This document shows positions 26,814 to 37,471 of a stretch of DNA of 64,000 bases, piece by piece; position 1 is the stretch's first letter; each line of letters starts with the position of its first letter. The notes beneath the pieces were generated by a model. That model was not told the origin of the DNA. It did no database searches and saw only the letters and a program-made list of their open reading frames with translations. Location: the NCBI RefSeq assembly GCF_003858395.1, contig NZ_QWEV01000005.1:2604001-2668000 (forward strand), in the 5' to 3' direction. Made by a program: the position numbers and the translations under genes. The stretch comes from Acidipila sp. EB88. GTDB lineage: Bacteria; Acidobacteriota; Terriglobia; Terriglobales; Acidobacteriaceae.

Positions 26814-27293
26814 CTAGTTGCTGTGTGGCTGCTGCATCTCCTGCCGGCGCGTCGGCATGGTGTCGATCAATCCATTTAAAGTGTCTGTCGAGACAGGCTT
26901 GCTCTCCCGCAGTTTCGCGGAGCCATCCTCGCCCAGCAGCACCACCACGAAGCGACTGGCGGCGACGCCGAAGCGCTTGCGAACCATGGCAAGCTCCTGT
27001 GGTGGCAGGGTGATAGACGGCGCGTCCAGTGGAGGTTTGTACCCGCGGGCATTCGTAAGTACGGGCAGCAGCACAACATCCCGATCCATCATGTCGTCGG
27101 CGTCATGGTCCAGCAGGCGTTCCTGTTGGAGCCATCGCGGGTCCGTGGCAGAAGGGCTGAACACGAGCAGCGGACGGTAGCAGCCCTGCATGGCTGCGAG
27201 GCTGTGCGGATGCTCCGGGCAGCCGGCATGCGCCTGGGCCCGGGCAGCACCGAGCGGCAAAATGAGCAGCAATGAGACGAGGCAGAAACGCAT
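26814..27293 (-). CDS. Secreted DUF4174 protein
   Basis: 159 aa with a signal peptide (FCLVSLLLILPLGAARA, cleavage near AQA). The mature part matches my recollection of DUF4174: RPLLVFSPSATDPRWLQQ, DRDVVLLPVL, RFVVVLLGEDGSAKLRESKPV and a closing LIDTMPTRRQEM. The family resembles a thioredoxin fold without the CxxC site. The ATG at 27293 has no clear ribosome site. It follows the ilvC end by 119 bases with a hairpin between, so it is probably separately expressed. Confidence 0.78.
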   Translation of the reverse strand: MRFCLVSLLLILPLGAARAQAHAGCPEHPHSLAAMQGCYRPLLVFSPSATDPRWLQQERLLDHDADDMMDRDVVLLPVLTNARGYKPPLDAPSITLPPQELAMVRKRFGVAASRFVVVLLGEDGSAKLRESKPVSTDTLNGLIDTMPTRRQEMQQPHSN

Positions 27294-27369
27294 AGAGGAG
27301 GGAGACGGCACAAGCAGCAGTTGTGGATGCAGCGGTCCTGGGGGAGCCAGCGCCGGCGGGAGCAACACA

Positions 27370-27402
27370 GGCAGGCTGCAGAGACGCGCTCCGCAGCCTG
27401 CC
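27370..27402 (-). terminator. Hairpin after ilvC
   Basis: GGCAGGCTGC (27370-27379) pairs perfectly with GCAGCCTGCC (27393-27402), 10 bases past the ilvC stop, closing the branched-chain amino acid run. It has no T-run. Confidence 0.5.
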
Positions 27403-27412
27403 GGCGCCTGGC

Positions 27413-28519
<1,107 letters not shown>

Positions 28520-29110
28520 TTAATCGTTGAAGCGGTGTTCCGTGGGTTCGCCCTCGTCCAGCGTACCGGGTTCGCGCGGCGCATCGCCCGCATCGGCCAG
28601 TCGCATGGCACCCAGCACGCGCGAGCCATGCTTGCCGCGACGCATCACCATGCGACCGGTGCGCGCGACTTCCAGCACCTCATCGCCACTCTCTTCAAGC
28701 ACCTGGATGAGTCCTTCAATCTTGCTCTCCACCCCGGTCAGTTCGATCATGAGCGATTCTTTGGCGAGGTCCACGATGCGGGCACGGAAAACCTCGACCA
28801 GTTCGAAAATGTGCGAGCGTGTTTGCGGTGTGGCCGCAACCTTGATCAGCGCGAGTTCGCGGTTCACAGTCGCCTGCTCTCCTACATCTTCCACGCTGAT
28901 CACATTCTCGAGCTTGTACAGGCTGGCCGCAATGCGGTGGCTCGCCGTTGCCGAGGCCTCGGCGATGATCGTCATGCGCGAGGTGCCGACGCGCTCCGAT
29001 CGACCCACGGACAGGGAATAGATGTTGACGTTGAGCCTGCGAAACAGCAGGGAAACCCGGCTCAGTACGCCCGGCTTGTCTTCCACCAGGGCCACAAAAG
29101 TGTGCAGCAT
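28520..29110 (-). CDS. ilvN: Acetolactate synthase small (regulatory) subunit
   Basis: Regulatory partner of IlvB; its ACT domain binds valine for feedback inhibition. 196 aa. ACT domain at residues 1-75 (FVALVEDKPGVLSRVSLLFRRL, NIYSLSVGRSE). The C-terminal domain includes RELALIKVAA and MIELTGVESKIEGL. The final 25 residues are an acidic extension. It lies 29 bases after ilvB. Confidence 0.96.
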   Translation of the reverse strand: MLHTFVALVEDKPGVLSRVSLLFRRLNVNIYSLSVGRSERVGTSRMTIIAEASATASHRIAASLYKLENVISVEDVGEQATVNRELALIKVAATPQTRSHIFELVEVFRARIVDLAKESLMIELTGVESKIEGLIQVLEESGDEVLEVARTGRMVMRRGKHGSRVLGAMRLADAGDAPREPGTLDEGEPTEHRFND

Positions 29111-29139
29111 TGCTTCTCGTTTCTTCTGCGCAGCAGCGG

Positions 29140-31080
29140 TTACAGATCTTCAGAACTCTCAAGCATCGGATCAGGCCCGGCAGCGGGCCGCCGAATCATC
29201 TCGTGCAGTGCCGCACCCGCCGGAATCATCGGGTACACCGACTCTTCCTTCTCCACCAGAAAATTGATCAGGAACGGCCCCCTGGTTGTGCGTGCCTGCG
29301 TCATGGCCGCATCGACCTCGCTGCGCGAGCGCACCGTTGCTCCCGCGATGCCGTGCGCTTCCGCCAGCTTTACGAAGTCGGGGCTGAGGATCGGGGAAGA
29401 GGCATAGTTCTTCTCGTAGAAGAACTCCTGCCACTGGCGCACCATGCCAAGATAGCCGTTGTTGATCACGGCGATGTTGATATCGAGCTGCTCCTGCGCG
29501 ATGGTCGAAAGCTCGCAGGCGGTCATCTGGAAGCCGCCGTCGCCGGCGATGACCCACACTTCGCGATCCGGACACGCTACCTTTGCGCCAATGCCTGCAG
29601 GCAGCGCAAAGCCCATGGTGCCAAGACCGCCGGAGGTGATCAGCGTGCGCGGGTGCTCGTGCCGGTAGTACTGCGCTTCCCACATCTGGTGCTGGCCCAC
29701 GTCCGTCGCGACGATCGCATTTCCCTCGGTCACGCGCCACAGATCGTGCATCACGTGCGCGGCATACAGGTGGCCGAGGTCAGGCAGGTTGCGAATGTCG
29801 CGCACCGCACTCTCGCCCTTGCTCTCGTTGATCTCCCGTAGCCACGCGCTTTCCGCCGGGGCATTGCTCTGGTAAATATGCGGCAGCAGCAGCTCGAGCA
29901 CTTCGCGCAGGTCGCCGATCAGGGCCACATCTGCCTTGACGTTCTTGTTGATCTCCGCCGGGTCGATCTCGATGTGGATCTTCTTGGCGTGCGGCGCGTA
30001 GGTGGCCAGGGTGCCGGTCACGCGGTCGTCGAAGCGCATGCCGCACGCGATCAGCAGGTCCGACTTCTGGATGGCGTCATTGACCCACGACTCGCCGTGC
30101 ATACCCATCATGCCCAGCGCGAGCGGGTGTGAGGCAGGGTATCCGCCAAGGCCCAGCAACGTGGTCGCGACCGGGATCTGCAGCCGTTCACTCAGCGTGA
30201 GTACCTGCTCGGTCGCCTTGGCCTTGATCACGCCGTGGCCCGAGAGAATCACCGGGCGTTTGGCCGCGCGGATCAGCGTCGCGGCATCAGTGATGGAGTC
30301 ATAGCTTGCCGAGAGCATGGGGTGGGGACGGCGTGCGGCCGGAGCCGCCGCGGCAAAGTCGAACGAGGCGGTCGCCTGTTGCGCGTCCTTGGTGATATCG
30401 ACCAGCACCGGACCAGGGCGGCCTGCCTGGGCCACGGCAAAGGCTTCGCGCAGCACCGGCGCGATGTCCTCGGCCTTGGTCACCAGGTAGTTGTGCTTGG
30501 TGATCGGCAGGGTCACGCCCGTGATGTCGACCTCCTGGAACGCGTCCGAGCCAAGCACCTTGCTTGAAACCTGGCCCGTGATGCAGACGATCGGGATGGA
30601 GTCGAGCATCGCGGTCGCAAGCCCGGTCACCATGTTGGTCGCGCCGGGGCCGCTGGTGGCAATCGCCACACCGACGCGGCCCGAAGCACGCGCGTAGCCG
30701 TCGGCCATGTGCGTGGCGCCCTGCTCGTGCCGCACCAGGATGTGCTTGATCGGGAATTTGCGCAGGGCGTCGTACACCGGCAGGATCGCACCACCCGGGT
30801 AGCCGAACACCTCGCGTACGCCTTCGCCTTCCAGCGTCGCCCACACGATCTCGGCTCCCGTGAGGCTGATCGGCTGGTGTGCTTCCACGGCGTGCTCGAC
30901 CTCTGCCGCCGGGTGTGTGGATGGCTGGTAGTCCGCGAGCGCGTCGCCGTGCGTGCTGAGGCCCATCTGTGGGTCCTGATACGGGTTGGGCAACTGGTCG
31001 CCGGCCCTGTCGGTGGCCTCGGCCTTGCTGGCTTCGGCCTTCTGGTTCTCTACGGTCTTGTCGTGCCTGGGATCGCTCAT
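29140..31080 (-). CDS. ilvB: Acetolactate synthase large (catalytic) subunit
   Basis: TPP- and FAD-dependent enzyme that condenses pyruvate with pyruvate or 2-ketobutyrate. 646 aa. A polar N-terminal extension of about 70 residues, rich in Lys, Glu, Ala and Asp, precedes the usual beginning (LTGAEIVWATLEGEGV). FGYPGGAILPVYD, HEQGATHMADGYARA, GPGATNMVTGLATA and the TPP motif GDGGFQMTACEL to INNGYLGMVRQWQ are intact. AGGAGCGC precedes the ATG, supporting the long form. Its partner ilvN follows directly. Confidence 0.97.
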   Translation of the reverse strand: MSDPRHDKTVENQKAEASKAEATDRAGDQLPNPYQDPQMGLSTHGDALADYQPSTHPAAEVEHAVEAHQPISLTGAEIVWATLEGEGVREVFGYPGGAILPVYDALRKFPIKHILVRHEQGATHMADGYARASGRVGVAIATSGPGATNMVTGLATAMLDSIPIVCITGQVSSKVLGSDAFQEVDITGVTLPITKHNYLVTKAEDIAPVLREAFAVAQAGRPGPVLVDITKDAQQATASFDFAAAAPAARRPHPMLSASYDSITDAATLIRAAKRPVILSGHGVIKAKATEQVLTLSERLQIPVATTLLGLGGYPASHPLALGMMGMHGESWVNDAIQKSDLLIACGMRFDDRVTGTLATYAPHAKKIHIEIDPAEINKNVKADVALIGDLREVLELLLPHIYQSNAPAESAWLREINESKGESAVRDIRNLPDLGHLYAAHVMHDLWRVTEGNAIVATDVGQHQMWEAQYYRHEHPRTLITSGGLGTMGFALPAGIGAKVACPDREVWVIAGDGGFQMTACELSTIAQEQLDINIAVINNGYLGMVRQWQEFFYEKNYASSPILSPDFVKLAEAHGIAGATVRSRSEVDAAMTQARTTRGPFLINFLVEKEESVYPMIPAGAALHEMIRRPAAGPDPMLESSEDL

Positions 31081-31110
31081 GGTGCGCTCCTGTATCGCGT
31101 TGGCTGCTGC

Positions 31111-32823
31111 TTACCTGGTGACCGCTCCAAGGGATGCGGAGGAAACCGAGTCCGCGTACTTGCGGAAGACGCCGCGCTTGTAGCGCGGTTCGGGCGCTCT
31201 CCATGCCTTGAGCCGCTCGTCGATCTCGTGCTGCGGCACATCGACCGAGAGCGTGCGGTTCTTGATATCGAAGAGGATCGTGTCCCCTTCGCGGATTGCA
31301 GCAATGGGGCCGCCCACCTGCGCCTCGGGTGCGACATGGCCGGCCATCAGCCCGCGTGTCGCGCCTGAGAATCGCCCGTCGGTCAGCAGCGCTACGGTCT
31401 CGCTCAGTTCCGGAATGCCCTTGATCGCTGCAGTCACTGCCAGCATCTCACGCATCCCAGGCCCACCCTTGGGACCTTCATAGCGAATCACGCACACATC
31501 GTCCGGCTTGATCTGCCCGTTCTCGACTGCTTCAAAGCAGGCGTCTTCGGAGTCAAACACGCGCGCCGGTCCCTTATGGAAGACGCGCTCGTGGCCCGCC
31601 ACCTTGACCACGCAGCCCTCGGGCGCAAGGTTGCCACGCAGGATCACGAGGCCGCCTGTCGCCTTGAGCGGGTTGTCCCAGGGGCGAATCACCTGCTGGC
31701 CAGCTGTCTCTTCCACAAGCGCGGCCTCTTCGTGCAGCGTTTTGCCAGTCACGGTGGGCTGATTGTGCAGCAGGCCACGTTCCACCAGCCGTGCAGCCAG
31801 TACGCGAGAGCCGCCAGCTTCCTGATAATCCTTGGCCGCGTACTTGCCGCCGGGCGACAGGTCGCAGATGAAGGGCGTGTTCTCGCTGATGGTGTCGAAA
31901 TCCTCCATCGAGAGCGGGATGTCCAGCTCATCGGCAATTGCGATCAGGTGGAGCACGGCATTGGTGCTGCCGCCCGATGCTGCTACCGCGGTGATTGCAT
32001 TCTCAATGGCCTGGCGGTTGAGCAGGTCCCGCGGCTTGATCTGCTTGCGCGTGAGTTCCATCACCAGGCGTCCCGCCTCGCGCGAAGCCTCGTGCTTGTC
32101 CTTGCTCATCGCCGGTACCCCGGTGATCTGCATGGGCGAGATGCCGAGGAACTCACCGGCCATGGCCATGGTGTTCGCCGTGAACTGTCCACCGCAGGCG
32201 CCGGCGCCAGGGCAGGCGGCTGCTTCCACCGCCTCGAGCTGCGCATCGTCGATCTTGCCGGCAGCGTGCGAGCCAATGGCCTCAAACACGTTCAGGATTG
32301 TTATTTCCTTGGTGCTGCCGTCAGGCTGCGGCAGCAGGCCGGGCGCAATGGAACCGCCGTACAGCATCAGGCCAGGGATATTAAGCCGAGCCAGCGCCAT
32401 GATGGCCGCAGGCATGTTCTTGTCGCAGCCTGCAATGCAGACCAATCCATCAAACGAGTTGCCACGCGTCACCAGCTCGATCGAGTCGGCGATGACCTCG
32501 CGTGAAATCAGCGACGCCTTCATACCCTCGGTACCCATGGTGATGCCGTCCGAAATCGTGACGGTGTTGAACTCCATCGGGGTGCCGCCGGCGTCGCGCA
32601 CGCCCTGCTTCACGGCCTCGGCCACCTGTCGCAGGTGAAAGTTGCAGGGGCCGATCTCGGTCCAGGTGTTGGCGATGCCGATGATCGGCTTGTGCAGGTC
32701 TTCCTTGGAGAAACCAACGCCCCGCAGGTAGGAGCGCGCCGCGGCGCGGCTCGGTCCTTCAGTCACGACTGCGCTGTTGCGCTTTGCCGGGTCGATCTGG
32801 TGAAGCTTGTCGTTCGTGCTCAA
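31111..32823 (-). CDS. ilvD: Dihydroxy-acid dehydratase
   Basis: Iron-sulfur dehydratase giving the 2-keto acid precursors of valine and isoleucine. 570 aa. The cluster cysteines lie in [14 protein letters not shown] and [16 protein letters not shown], with the first in [33 protein letters not shown] is the C-terminal signature. The start is TTG at 32823 with a purine-rich AAGAAAAGAG upstream; no ATG precedes the conserved region. It lies between leuD and ilvB in the same run. Confidence 0.97.
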   Translation of the reverse strand: MSTNDKLHQIDPAKRNSAVVTEGPSRAAARSYLRGVGFSKEDLHKPIIGIANTWTEIGPCNFHLRQVAEAVKQGVRDAGGTPMEFNTVTISDGITMGTEGMKASLISREVIADSIELVTRGNSFDGLVCIAGCDKNMPAAIMALARLNIPGLMLYGGSIAPGLLPQPDGSTKEITILNVFEAIGSHAAGKIDDAQLEAVEAAACPGAGACGGQFTANTMAMAGEFLGISPMQITGVPAMSKDKHEASREAGRLVMELTRKQIKPRDLLNRQAIENAITAVAASGGSTNAVLHLIAIADELDIPLSMEDFDTISENTPFICDLSPGGKYAAKDYQEAGGSRVLAARLVERGLLHNQPTVTGKTLHEEAALVEETAGQQVIRPWDNPLKATGGLVILRGNLAPEGCVVKVAGHERVFHKGPARVFDSEDACFEAVENGQIKPDDVCVIRYEGPKGGPGMREMLAVTAAIKGIPELSETVALLTDGRFSGATRGLMAGHVAPEAQVGGPIAAIREGDTILFDIKNRTLSVDVPQHEIDERLKAWRAPEPRYKRGVFRKYADSVSSASLGAVTR

Positions 32824-32876
32824 CTGTTTTCTCTTTTCTTGTGGTGCACTACAGGTCGCGCTGCGCCGCGGTTCGT

Positions 32877-33473
32877 TTACGCGCGGGCGAGCAGCCAGTT
32901 TTCCGTATCGTGTTTCTGCTCATAGGCCGAAAGCAAGGCGGCATGGCGAAGTGTGAGCCCGATGTCGTCGAGTCCCTGCAGCAGGCAATCGCGCCGGAAG
33001 GGATCGATCTGGAAGCTGGTGGCAAAGCCGCTCTCATCCTCGATGGTGTTGCTCTCGAGTGAAACCGTCAGCCGGTAGCCATCGGCGGTCTTTGCCTGCA
33101 GCAGCAGCCGTTCCACCTCGGCCTCGCTCAGCGTGATCGCCAGGATGCCGTTCTTGCCGGCATTGGAGTAGAAGATGTCGGCGAAGCTGGGTGCGATCAC
33201 GCAGCGGAAGCCATACTGCTCCAGCGCCCAGGCAGCGTGCTCGCGCGACGAGCCGCAGCCAAAATTCTTGCCGGCCACCAGGATGTGCGAGCCCCCGTAC
33301 GCCGGGTTATTCAGAACAAAGCCCGGGTCCTGCCGCCAGTCAAAGAACAAATAATCTTCGTAGCCCGTGCGCTCGATGCGCTTCAGGAACTGTTTCGGGA
33401 TGATCTGGTCCGTGTCGACATTGGACAGCTCGAGCGGCGTGACGATGGAGGTGAGAGTCGTAAAGGCCTGCAT
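32877..33473 (-). CDS. leuD: 3-isopropylmalate dehydratase small subunit
   Basis: Swivel-domain subunit of isopropylmalate isomerase. 198 aa. [16 protein letters not shown], the substrate loop [17 protein letters not shown] and [20 protein letters not shown] are the family blocks. Its ATG overlaps the leuC stop (TAATG), so expression of the two subunits is coupled. Confidence 0.97.
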   Translation of the reverse strand: MQAFTTLTSIVTPLELSNVDTDQIIPKQFLKRIERTGYEDYLFFDWRQDPGFVLNNPAYGGSHILVAGKNFGCGSSREHAAWALEQYGFRCVIAPSFADIFYSNAGKNGILAITLSEAEVERLLLQAKTADGYRLTVSLESNTIEDESGFATSFQIDPFRRDCLLQGLDDIGLTLRHAALLSAYEQKHDTENWLLARA

Positions 33474-34915
33474 TATGCGAGTACCTCGGCTTCGCGGCTG
33501 GCGGTTCGGTACTGCCAGGTTCGAATGTCGGTGAAGCGACCCATCACGGCCGCGGCTGCGGCCATGGCAGGGCTCACCAGGTGGGTGCGGCCGCCCTTGC
33601 CCTGGCGTCCTTCAAAATTGCGGTTCGAGGTTGAAGCGCACCGCTCGCCTGGCTGCAGAATGTCCGGGTTCATGCCGAGGCACATGGAGCAGCCCGGCTC
33701 CCGCCAGTCGAAACCTGCTTCCCTGAAAACATGGTCCAGCCCCTCGCGCTCTGCCTGCGCCTTGACCTGCTGCGACCCGGGAACGACCATGCCGCGTACG
33801 TTGGCATGCACCTGGTAACCCGCAAGCACCTTGGCGGCAGCGCGCAGGTCCTCGATGCGCGCATTGGTGCATGAGCCGATAAACACGCGGTCGATCGTGA
33901 TCTCCTCAATCGGGGTCCCGGCGCGCAGGTCCATGTATTCGAGCGCGCGCGCAAGGCCATTGCGATCGGCTTCTGTTTCGCCCAGCGAAGGGTCCGGCAC
34001 CACGTCGGTGACGCCGACCACCATGCCCGGGCTGGTGCCCCAGGTGACGTAGGGAGTGAGCTCGTGCGCGGGGATCAGCAGTTCGCGATCAAAGGCGGCG
34101 CCCTCATCAGTCGGCAGCTTGCGCCACTCCTGCTTGGCGCGCTCCCAGTCCGCGTCCTTGGGCGCGAAGCGGCGGCCTTCCAGGTACGCAAAGGTGGTCT
34201 CGTCCGGAGCGATCATGCCGGCACGTGCACCGGCCTCGATGCTCATGTTGCAGATGGTCATGCGGCCTTCCATCGACAGCGCGCGGATAGCGGAACCCGC
34301 GAACTCGATGGCATAGCCGGTCGCTCCGTCGGTGCCGATCCGGCCGATAATGCCGAGCACAATATCCTTCGCGGTGACACCGTGCGGCAGTTCGCCTTCC
34401 ACGGCAATGCGGAAGGTCTTCGGACGCGACTGGGGCAGGGTCTGCGTGGCCAGCACATGCTCGACCTCGCTCGTGCCGATGCCGAATGCAAGTGCGCCGA
34501 AGGCTCCGTGCGTGGAGGTATGCGAGTCCCCGCAGACGATGGTCATGCCCGGCTTGGTTGCGCCAAGCTCCGGTCCGATCATGTGCACAATGCCCTGGTC
34601 GACGGAGTTCACATCGAACAGTTCCACGCCGAACTCCGCGCAGTTCTTCCGCAGTGCCTCGATCTGCTTGGCCGCGATCGGGTCCTTGATATGGATCCGA
34701 TCCTTGTCGGTTGGCACATTGTGGTCCACAGTCGCGAGCGTCCGGTCGGCACGGGCCACCCGGCGACCGGCCAGGCGAAGCCCCTCGAATGCCTGGGGAG
34801 ACGTGACTTCGTGAACGAGCTGCAGATCGATGTAGAGGATCGTCGGCTCGCCCGCAGGCTCGGCGACGATGTGCTGCTCCCAGACTTTTTCGAAAAGTGT
34901 TTTTGCTTGGCTCAT
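33473..34915 (-). CDS. leuC: 3-isopropylmalate dehydratase large subunit
   Basis: Aconitase-family subunit that holds the 4Fe-4S cluster and interconverts 2- and 3-isopropylmalate. 480 aa. [52 protein letters not shown] and [10 protein letters not shown] carry the cluster cysteines. [18 protein letters not shown] is the C-terminal signature. AGAGGT precedes the ATG. It follows leuB across a 63-base gap that carries a solo arm of the dispersed element. Confidence 0.97.
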   Translation of the reverse strand: MSQAKTLFEKVWEQHIVAEPAGEPTILYIDLQLVHEVTSPQAFEGLRLAGRRVARADRTLATVDHNVPTDKDRIHIKDPIAAKQIEALRKNCAEFGVELFDVNSVDQGIVHMIGPELGATKPGMTIVCGDSHTSTHGAFGALAFGIGTSEVEHVLATQTLPQSRPKTFRIAVEGELPHGVTAKDIVLGIIGRIGTDGATGYAIEFAGSAIRALSMEGRMTICNMSIEAGARAGMIAPDETTFAYLEGRRFAPKDADWERAKQEWRKLPTDEGAAFDRELLIPAHELTPYVTWGTSPGMVVGVTDVVPDPSLGETEADRNGLARALEYMDLRAGTPIEEITIDRVFIGSCTNARIEDLRAAAKVLAGYQVHANVRGMVVPGSQQVKAQAEREGLDHVFREAGFDWREPGCSMCLGMNPDILQPGERCASTSNRNFEGRQGKGGRTHLVSPAMAAAAAVMGRFTDIRTWQYRTASREAEVLA

Positions 34916-34929
34916 GTGACCTCTGTTCG

Positions 34930-34943
34930 CCGCCTGCGCGGCT
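34930..34943 (+). repeat. Fragment of the dispersed structured element (left arm)
   Basis: CCGCCTGCGCGGCT matches the first 14 bases of the left terminal repeat. No cap hairpin or right arm is present. It lies 36 bases past the leuB stop, inside the leu run. Confidence 0.5.
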
Positions 34944-34978
34944 TACGACACTTGACTACTGCAACTGTTGCAAAGCGC

Positions 34979-36097
34979 TTAGCGGGTGACGCCTGTAAGA
35001 CGGGCACTCTCGGCCTGCCCGCGCAGCACGTCGATCAGCGCATCGTTGACCCTGGTCCCCATCTCCTGCGTGCTGAGGATGGTGCCCTGCTGGCCGCGTG
35101 CAAGATCCTTGGTACGCGCTCCGGACTCAAGCACGGTGCGCACCGCCTGCTCCACTGCCAGGGCTTCGGCTTCAAGCTTTGCCGAGTGGCGCAGCAGCAT
35201 CGCCGCCGTCAGGATCGCGCCCACGGGATTCGCAATGCCCTGGCCTGCGATGTCGGGCGCCGAGCCATGCACGGGCTCGAACAGGTCCACCTGTCCCCCG
35301 ATCGTGGCGGAAGGCAGCACGCCGAGTGAGCCGGTGATCACGCCGGCTTCATCCGACAGGATGTCCCCGAAAAGGTTCTCGGTAAGGATCACGTCGAAGC
35401 GGCGCGGGTTGTTCATCAGGTGCATGGAGCAGGCATCCACGAACTCGTGCTCCACGGTGATTTCCGGATAATCCTTCGCAACCTCGTTCACAGTGGCGCG
35501 CCAAAGCTGCGAAACCTCGAGCACGTTGGCTTTGTCTACCGAGGTGAGCTTTTTGCGGCGCTTGCCGGCAAGCTCAAACGCCACGCGGGCCACGCGCTCG
35601 ATCTCGGCGCGGGTATAGCGCATGGTGTTCCAGGCCTCGTTGGTGGCGCGGTTCCACTCGCGCGGCTGGCCAAAGTACAGGCCGCCCAGCAGCTCGCGCA
35701 CAAACAGGATGTCGACTTCCTCGATCACGGCGGGGCGCAACGGCGAGTTATCGGCAAGCGCCGGGTGCGCAAACGCCGGACGCAGGTTGGCGAAGCCGCC
35801 AAGCGCGGCGCGCAGCGCCAGCAGGCCCGCCTCAGGGCGCTCGCTGGGCGGCAGTGCGTTGAACTTGTTGTGCCCCACCGCACCCAGAAACACCGCGTCG
35901 CTCGCCAGCGCTGCTTCGCGCGTGGCCGGGGGGAACGGTGTGCCCGCGGCATCGATCGCCGCGCCGCCGATCAGGCCATCTTCGAACGTAAACGCGTGAT
36001 CGCCATGCGCGGCGACCGTGCGCAGGACGCGGATCGCCTGCTCCGTCACTTCGGGGCCGATGCCATCGCCGGCCAGTACCAGAACTTTCAACTGCAT
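34979..36097 (-). CDS. leuB: 3-isopropylmalate dehydrogenase
   Basis: NAD-dependent oxidative decarboxylase of leucine synthesis. 372 aa. LAGDGIGPEVTEQAIRVL, FVRELLGGLYFGQPRE, AWNTMRYTRAEIERVAR, the metal site FVDACSMHLMNNPRRFDVI, and the signature LFGDILSDEAGVITGSLG with VHGSAPDIAGQGIANP. AGGAG lies 7 bases before the ATG. It begins 22 bases after leuA. Confidence 0.97.
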   Translation of the reverse strand: MQLKVLVLAGDGIGPEVTEQAIRVLRTVAAHGDHAFTFEDGLIGGAAIDAAGTPFPPATREAALASDAVFLGAVGHNKFNALPPSERPEAGLLALRAALGGFANLRPAFAHPALADNSPLRPAVIEEVDILFVRELLGGLYFGQPREWNRATNEAWNTMRYTRAEIERVARVAFELAGKRRKKLTSVDKANVLEVSQLWRATVNEVAKDYPEITVEHEFVDACSMHLMNNPRRFDVILTENLFGDILSDEAGVITGSLGVLPSATIGGQVDLFEPVHGSAPDIAGQGIANPVGAILTAAMLLRHSAKLEAEALAVEQAVRTVLESGARTKDLARGQQGTILSTQEMGTRVNDALIDVLRGQAESARLTGVTR

Positions 36098-36119
36098 TGC
36101 TTGCTCCTGTCTCTTCAGA

Positions 36120-37334
36120 CTAGACCTGTGCTGCCTGCGCCGCGTCGTCTGCGGCTTCGACGCCGCTGGCCTGGTTCGCCAGCTTCACCAGGTCCTGGTC
36201 ATAGATCGACTTCTTCTTGTCCGCCAAGGTGGTAAACGCCGCATAGGCCGCGTCGAGCTGCTCGGCCGGCAGAACGAATCCCAGCTCCGCCAGTCGCGAC
36301 CGCAAGGCCGCGCGACCCGAGTGCTTGCCCAGCACCAGCTTGTTGGCAGGCTGCCCGACCGAGGCCGGCGTCATGATCTCGTATGTCAGCGGGTTGGCCA
36401 GCATGCCATGCTGATGAATGCCGGCTTCATGCGCAAACGCGTTCTCTCCCACAATTGCCTTGTTGGGCGCCGGGCGGAACGAGATGGTCTCGCCCAGCAA
36501 CTGGCTCGTGGGGTAAAGCTTTTCGAGCACGATGTTGCTCTCCACCTTGTAGCGGTCCGCACGCACGCGCAGGGCCGCTGCTATCTCTTCGAGCGCGGCA
36601 TTGCCGGCGCGTTCGCCGATTCCATTGATCGTGCACTCCACCTGCCGCGCCCCGCCTTCGATACCCGCCAGCGTATTTGCCACCGCCAGACCAAGATCGT
36701 CATGGCAGTGCGTCGACAGGATCACGGTATCCGCGTACGGCGTTCCGGCAAGTACGCGCTGGTACACGACGCGGTACATCGCCGCGTAATCCTCGGGCGT
36801 CGAGTAGCCGGTCGTGTCCGGCAGGTTGATCGTGGTTGCCCCGGCTTCGATGGCGATCTGCGTCATCGCGCAGAGATAGTCCATGTCCGTGCGCGTGGCG
36901 TCTTCAGCGGAAAACTCGATGTCCTCAACGTAGGTCCGGGCCAGCGCGACCATCTCGCCCACCTGCGCGAGCGCTTTCTCTCGGCTCATCTTGAGCTTGA
37001 ACTCGAGGTGAATGTCGGAGCTGGCCAGGAACGTGTGAATGCGGGCCTTGGCCGCACCCTCGATGGACGCCGCGGCGCGCTCGATATCCTCGCGTCGGGC
37101 GCGCGCGAGGGACGCGATCACGGGCCGGCGGATCTCCCGGGCAATGCGCTGGATCGCCTGAAAGTCGCCCTCGGAGGAGATGGCGAAGCCGGCCTCCATG
37201 ATGTCGACCCCGAGATCCTCAAGGGCATGGGCCATCCTCAGCTTCTCGGCCTCGGTCATGCTGCACCCGGGCGACTGCTCGCCGTCGCGAAGCGTGGTGT
37301 CGAAGAAAACAACGTTGTTTGGTGCGCCTGCCAT
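36120..37334 (-). CDS. leuA: 2-isopropylmalate synthase lacking the regulatory domain
   Basis: Condenses acetyl-CoA with 2-ketoisovalerate, the committed step to leucine. 404 aa. [17 protein letters not shown] opens the TIM barrel, followed by [16 protein letters not shown] (metal histidines), [13 protein letters not shown] and [11 protein letters not shown]. It ends shortly after the subdomain marked [17 protein letters not shown]. Full-length enzymes carry another 100-120 residues, the leucine-binding LeuA dimer domain, which is missing. Only 22 bases separate the stop from leuB, so no remnant remains. Feedback control by leucine may be lost and replaced by the divergent LysR regulator. Confidence 0.93.
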   Translation of the reverse strand: MAGAPNNVVFFDTTLRDGEQSPGCSMTEAEKLRMAHALEDLGVDIMEAGFAISSEGDFQAIQRIAREIRRPVIASLARARREDIERAAASIEGAAKARIHTFLASSDIHLEFKLKMSREKALAQVGEMVALARTYVEDIEFSAEDATRTDMDYLCAMTQIAIEAGATTINLPDTTGYSTPEDYAAMYRVVYQRVLAGTPYADTVILSTHCHDDLGLAVANTLAGIEGGARQVECTINGIGERAGNAALEEIAAALRVRADRYKVESNIVLEKLYPTSQLLGETISFRPAPNKAIVGENAFAHEAGIHQHGMLANPLTYEIMTPASVGQPANKLVLGKHSGRAALRSRLAELGFVLPAEQLDAAYAAFTTLADKKKSIYDQDLVKLANQASGVEAADDAAQAAQV

Positions 37335-37386
37335 AAGTCCGCCCCTGCTTTTACGATTCCATCAACAGTGTGTCAGAGGAGCTTGC

Positions 37387-37432
37387 ATAATTCCAATTCG
37401 AAATTATTCGCTTTATGATTAGTTGAGCGAAT
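37387..37432. promoter_or_regulatory. Double dyad between leuA and the LysR gene, likely operator
   Basis: In the 137-base AT-rich gap between divergent genes there are two dyads: ATAATT-N9-AATTAT at 37387-37407, and ATTCGCT-N13-AGCGAAT at 37406-37432, touching at their edges. The sizes and side-by-side layout suit a LysR tetramer with recognition and activation half-sites. Control of both the leu-ilv run and the regulator is inferred. Confidence 0.6.
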
Positions 37433-37471
37433 ACATGCTTGCCTCAAGGTCAACTGCAAAGGGTCAACATT

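Noticed and set aside
36098..36119. Possible frameshift explaining the short LeuA
   Set aside because: Only 22 bases separate the leuA stop from leuB, so there is no space for a frameshifted regulatory domain.
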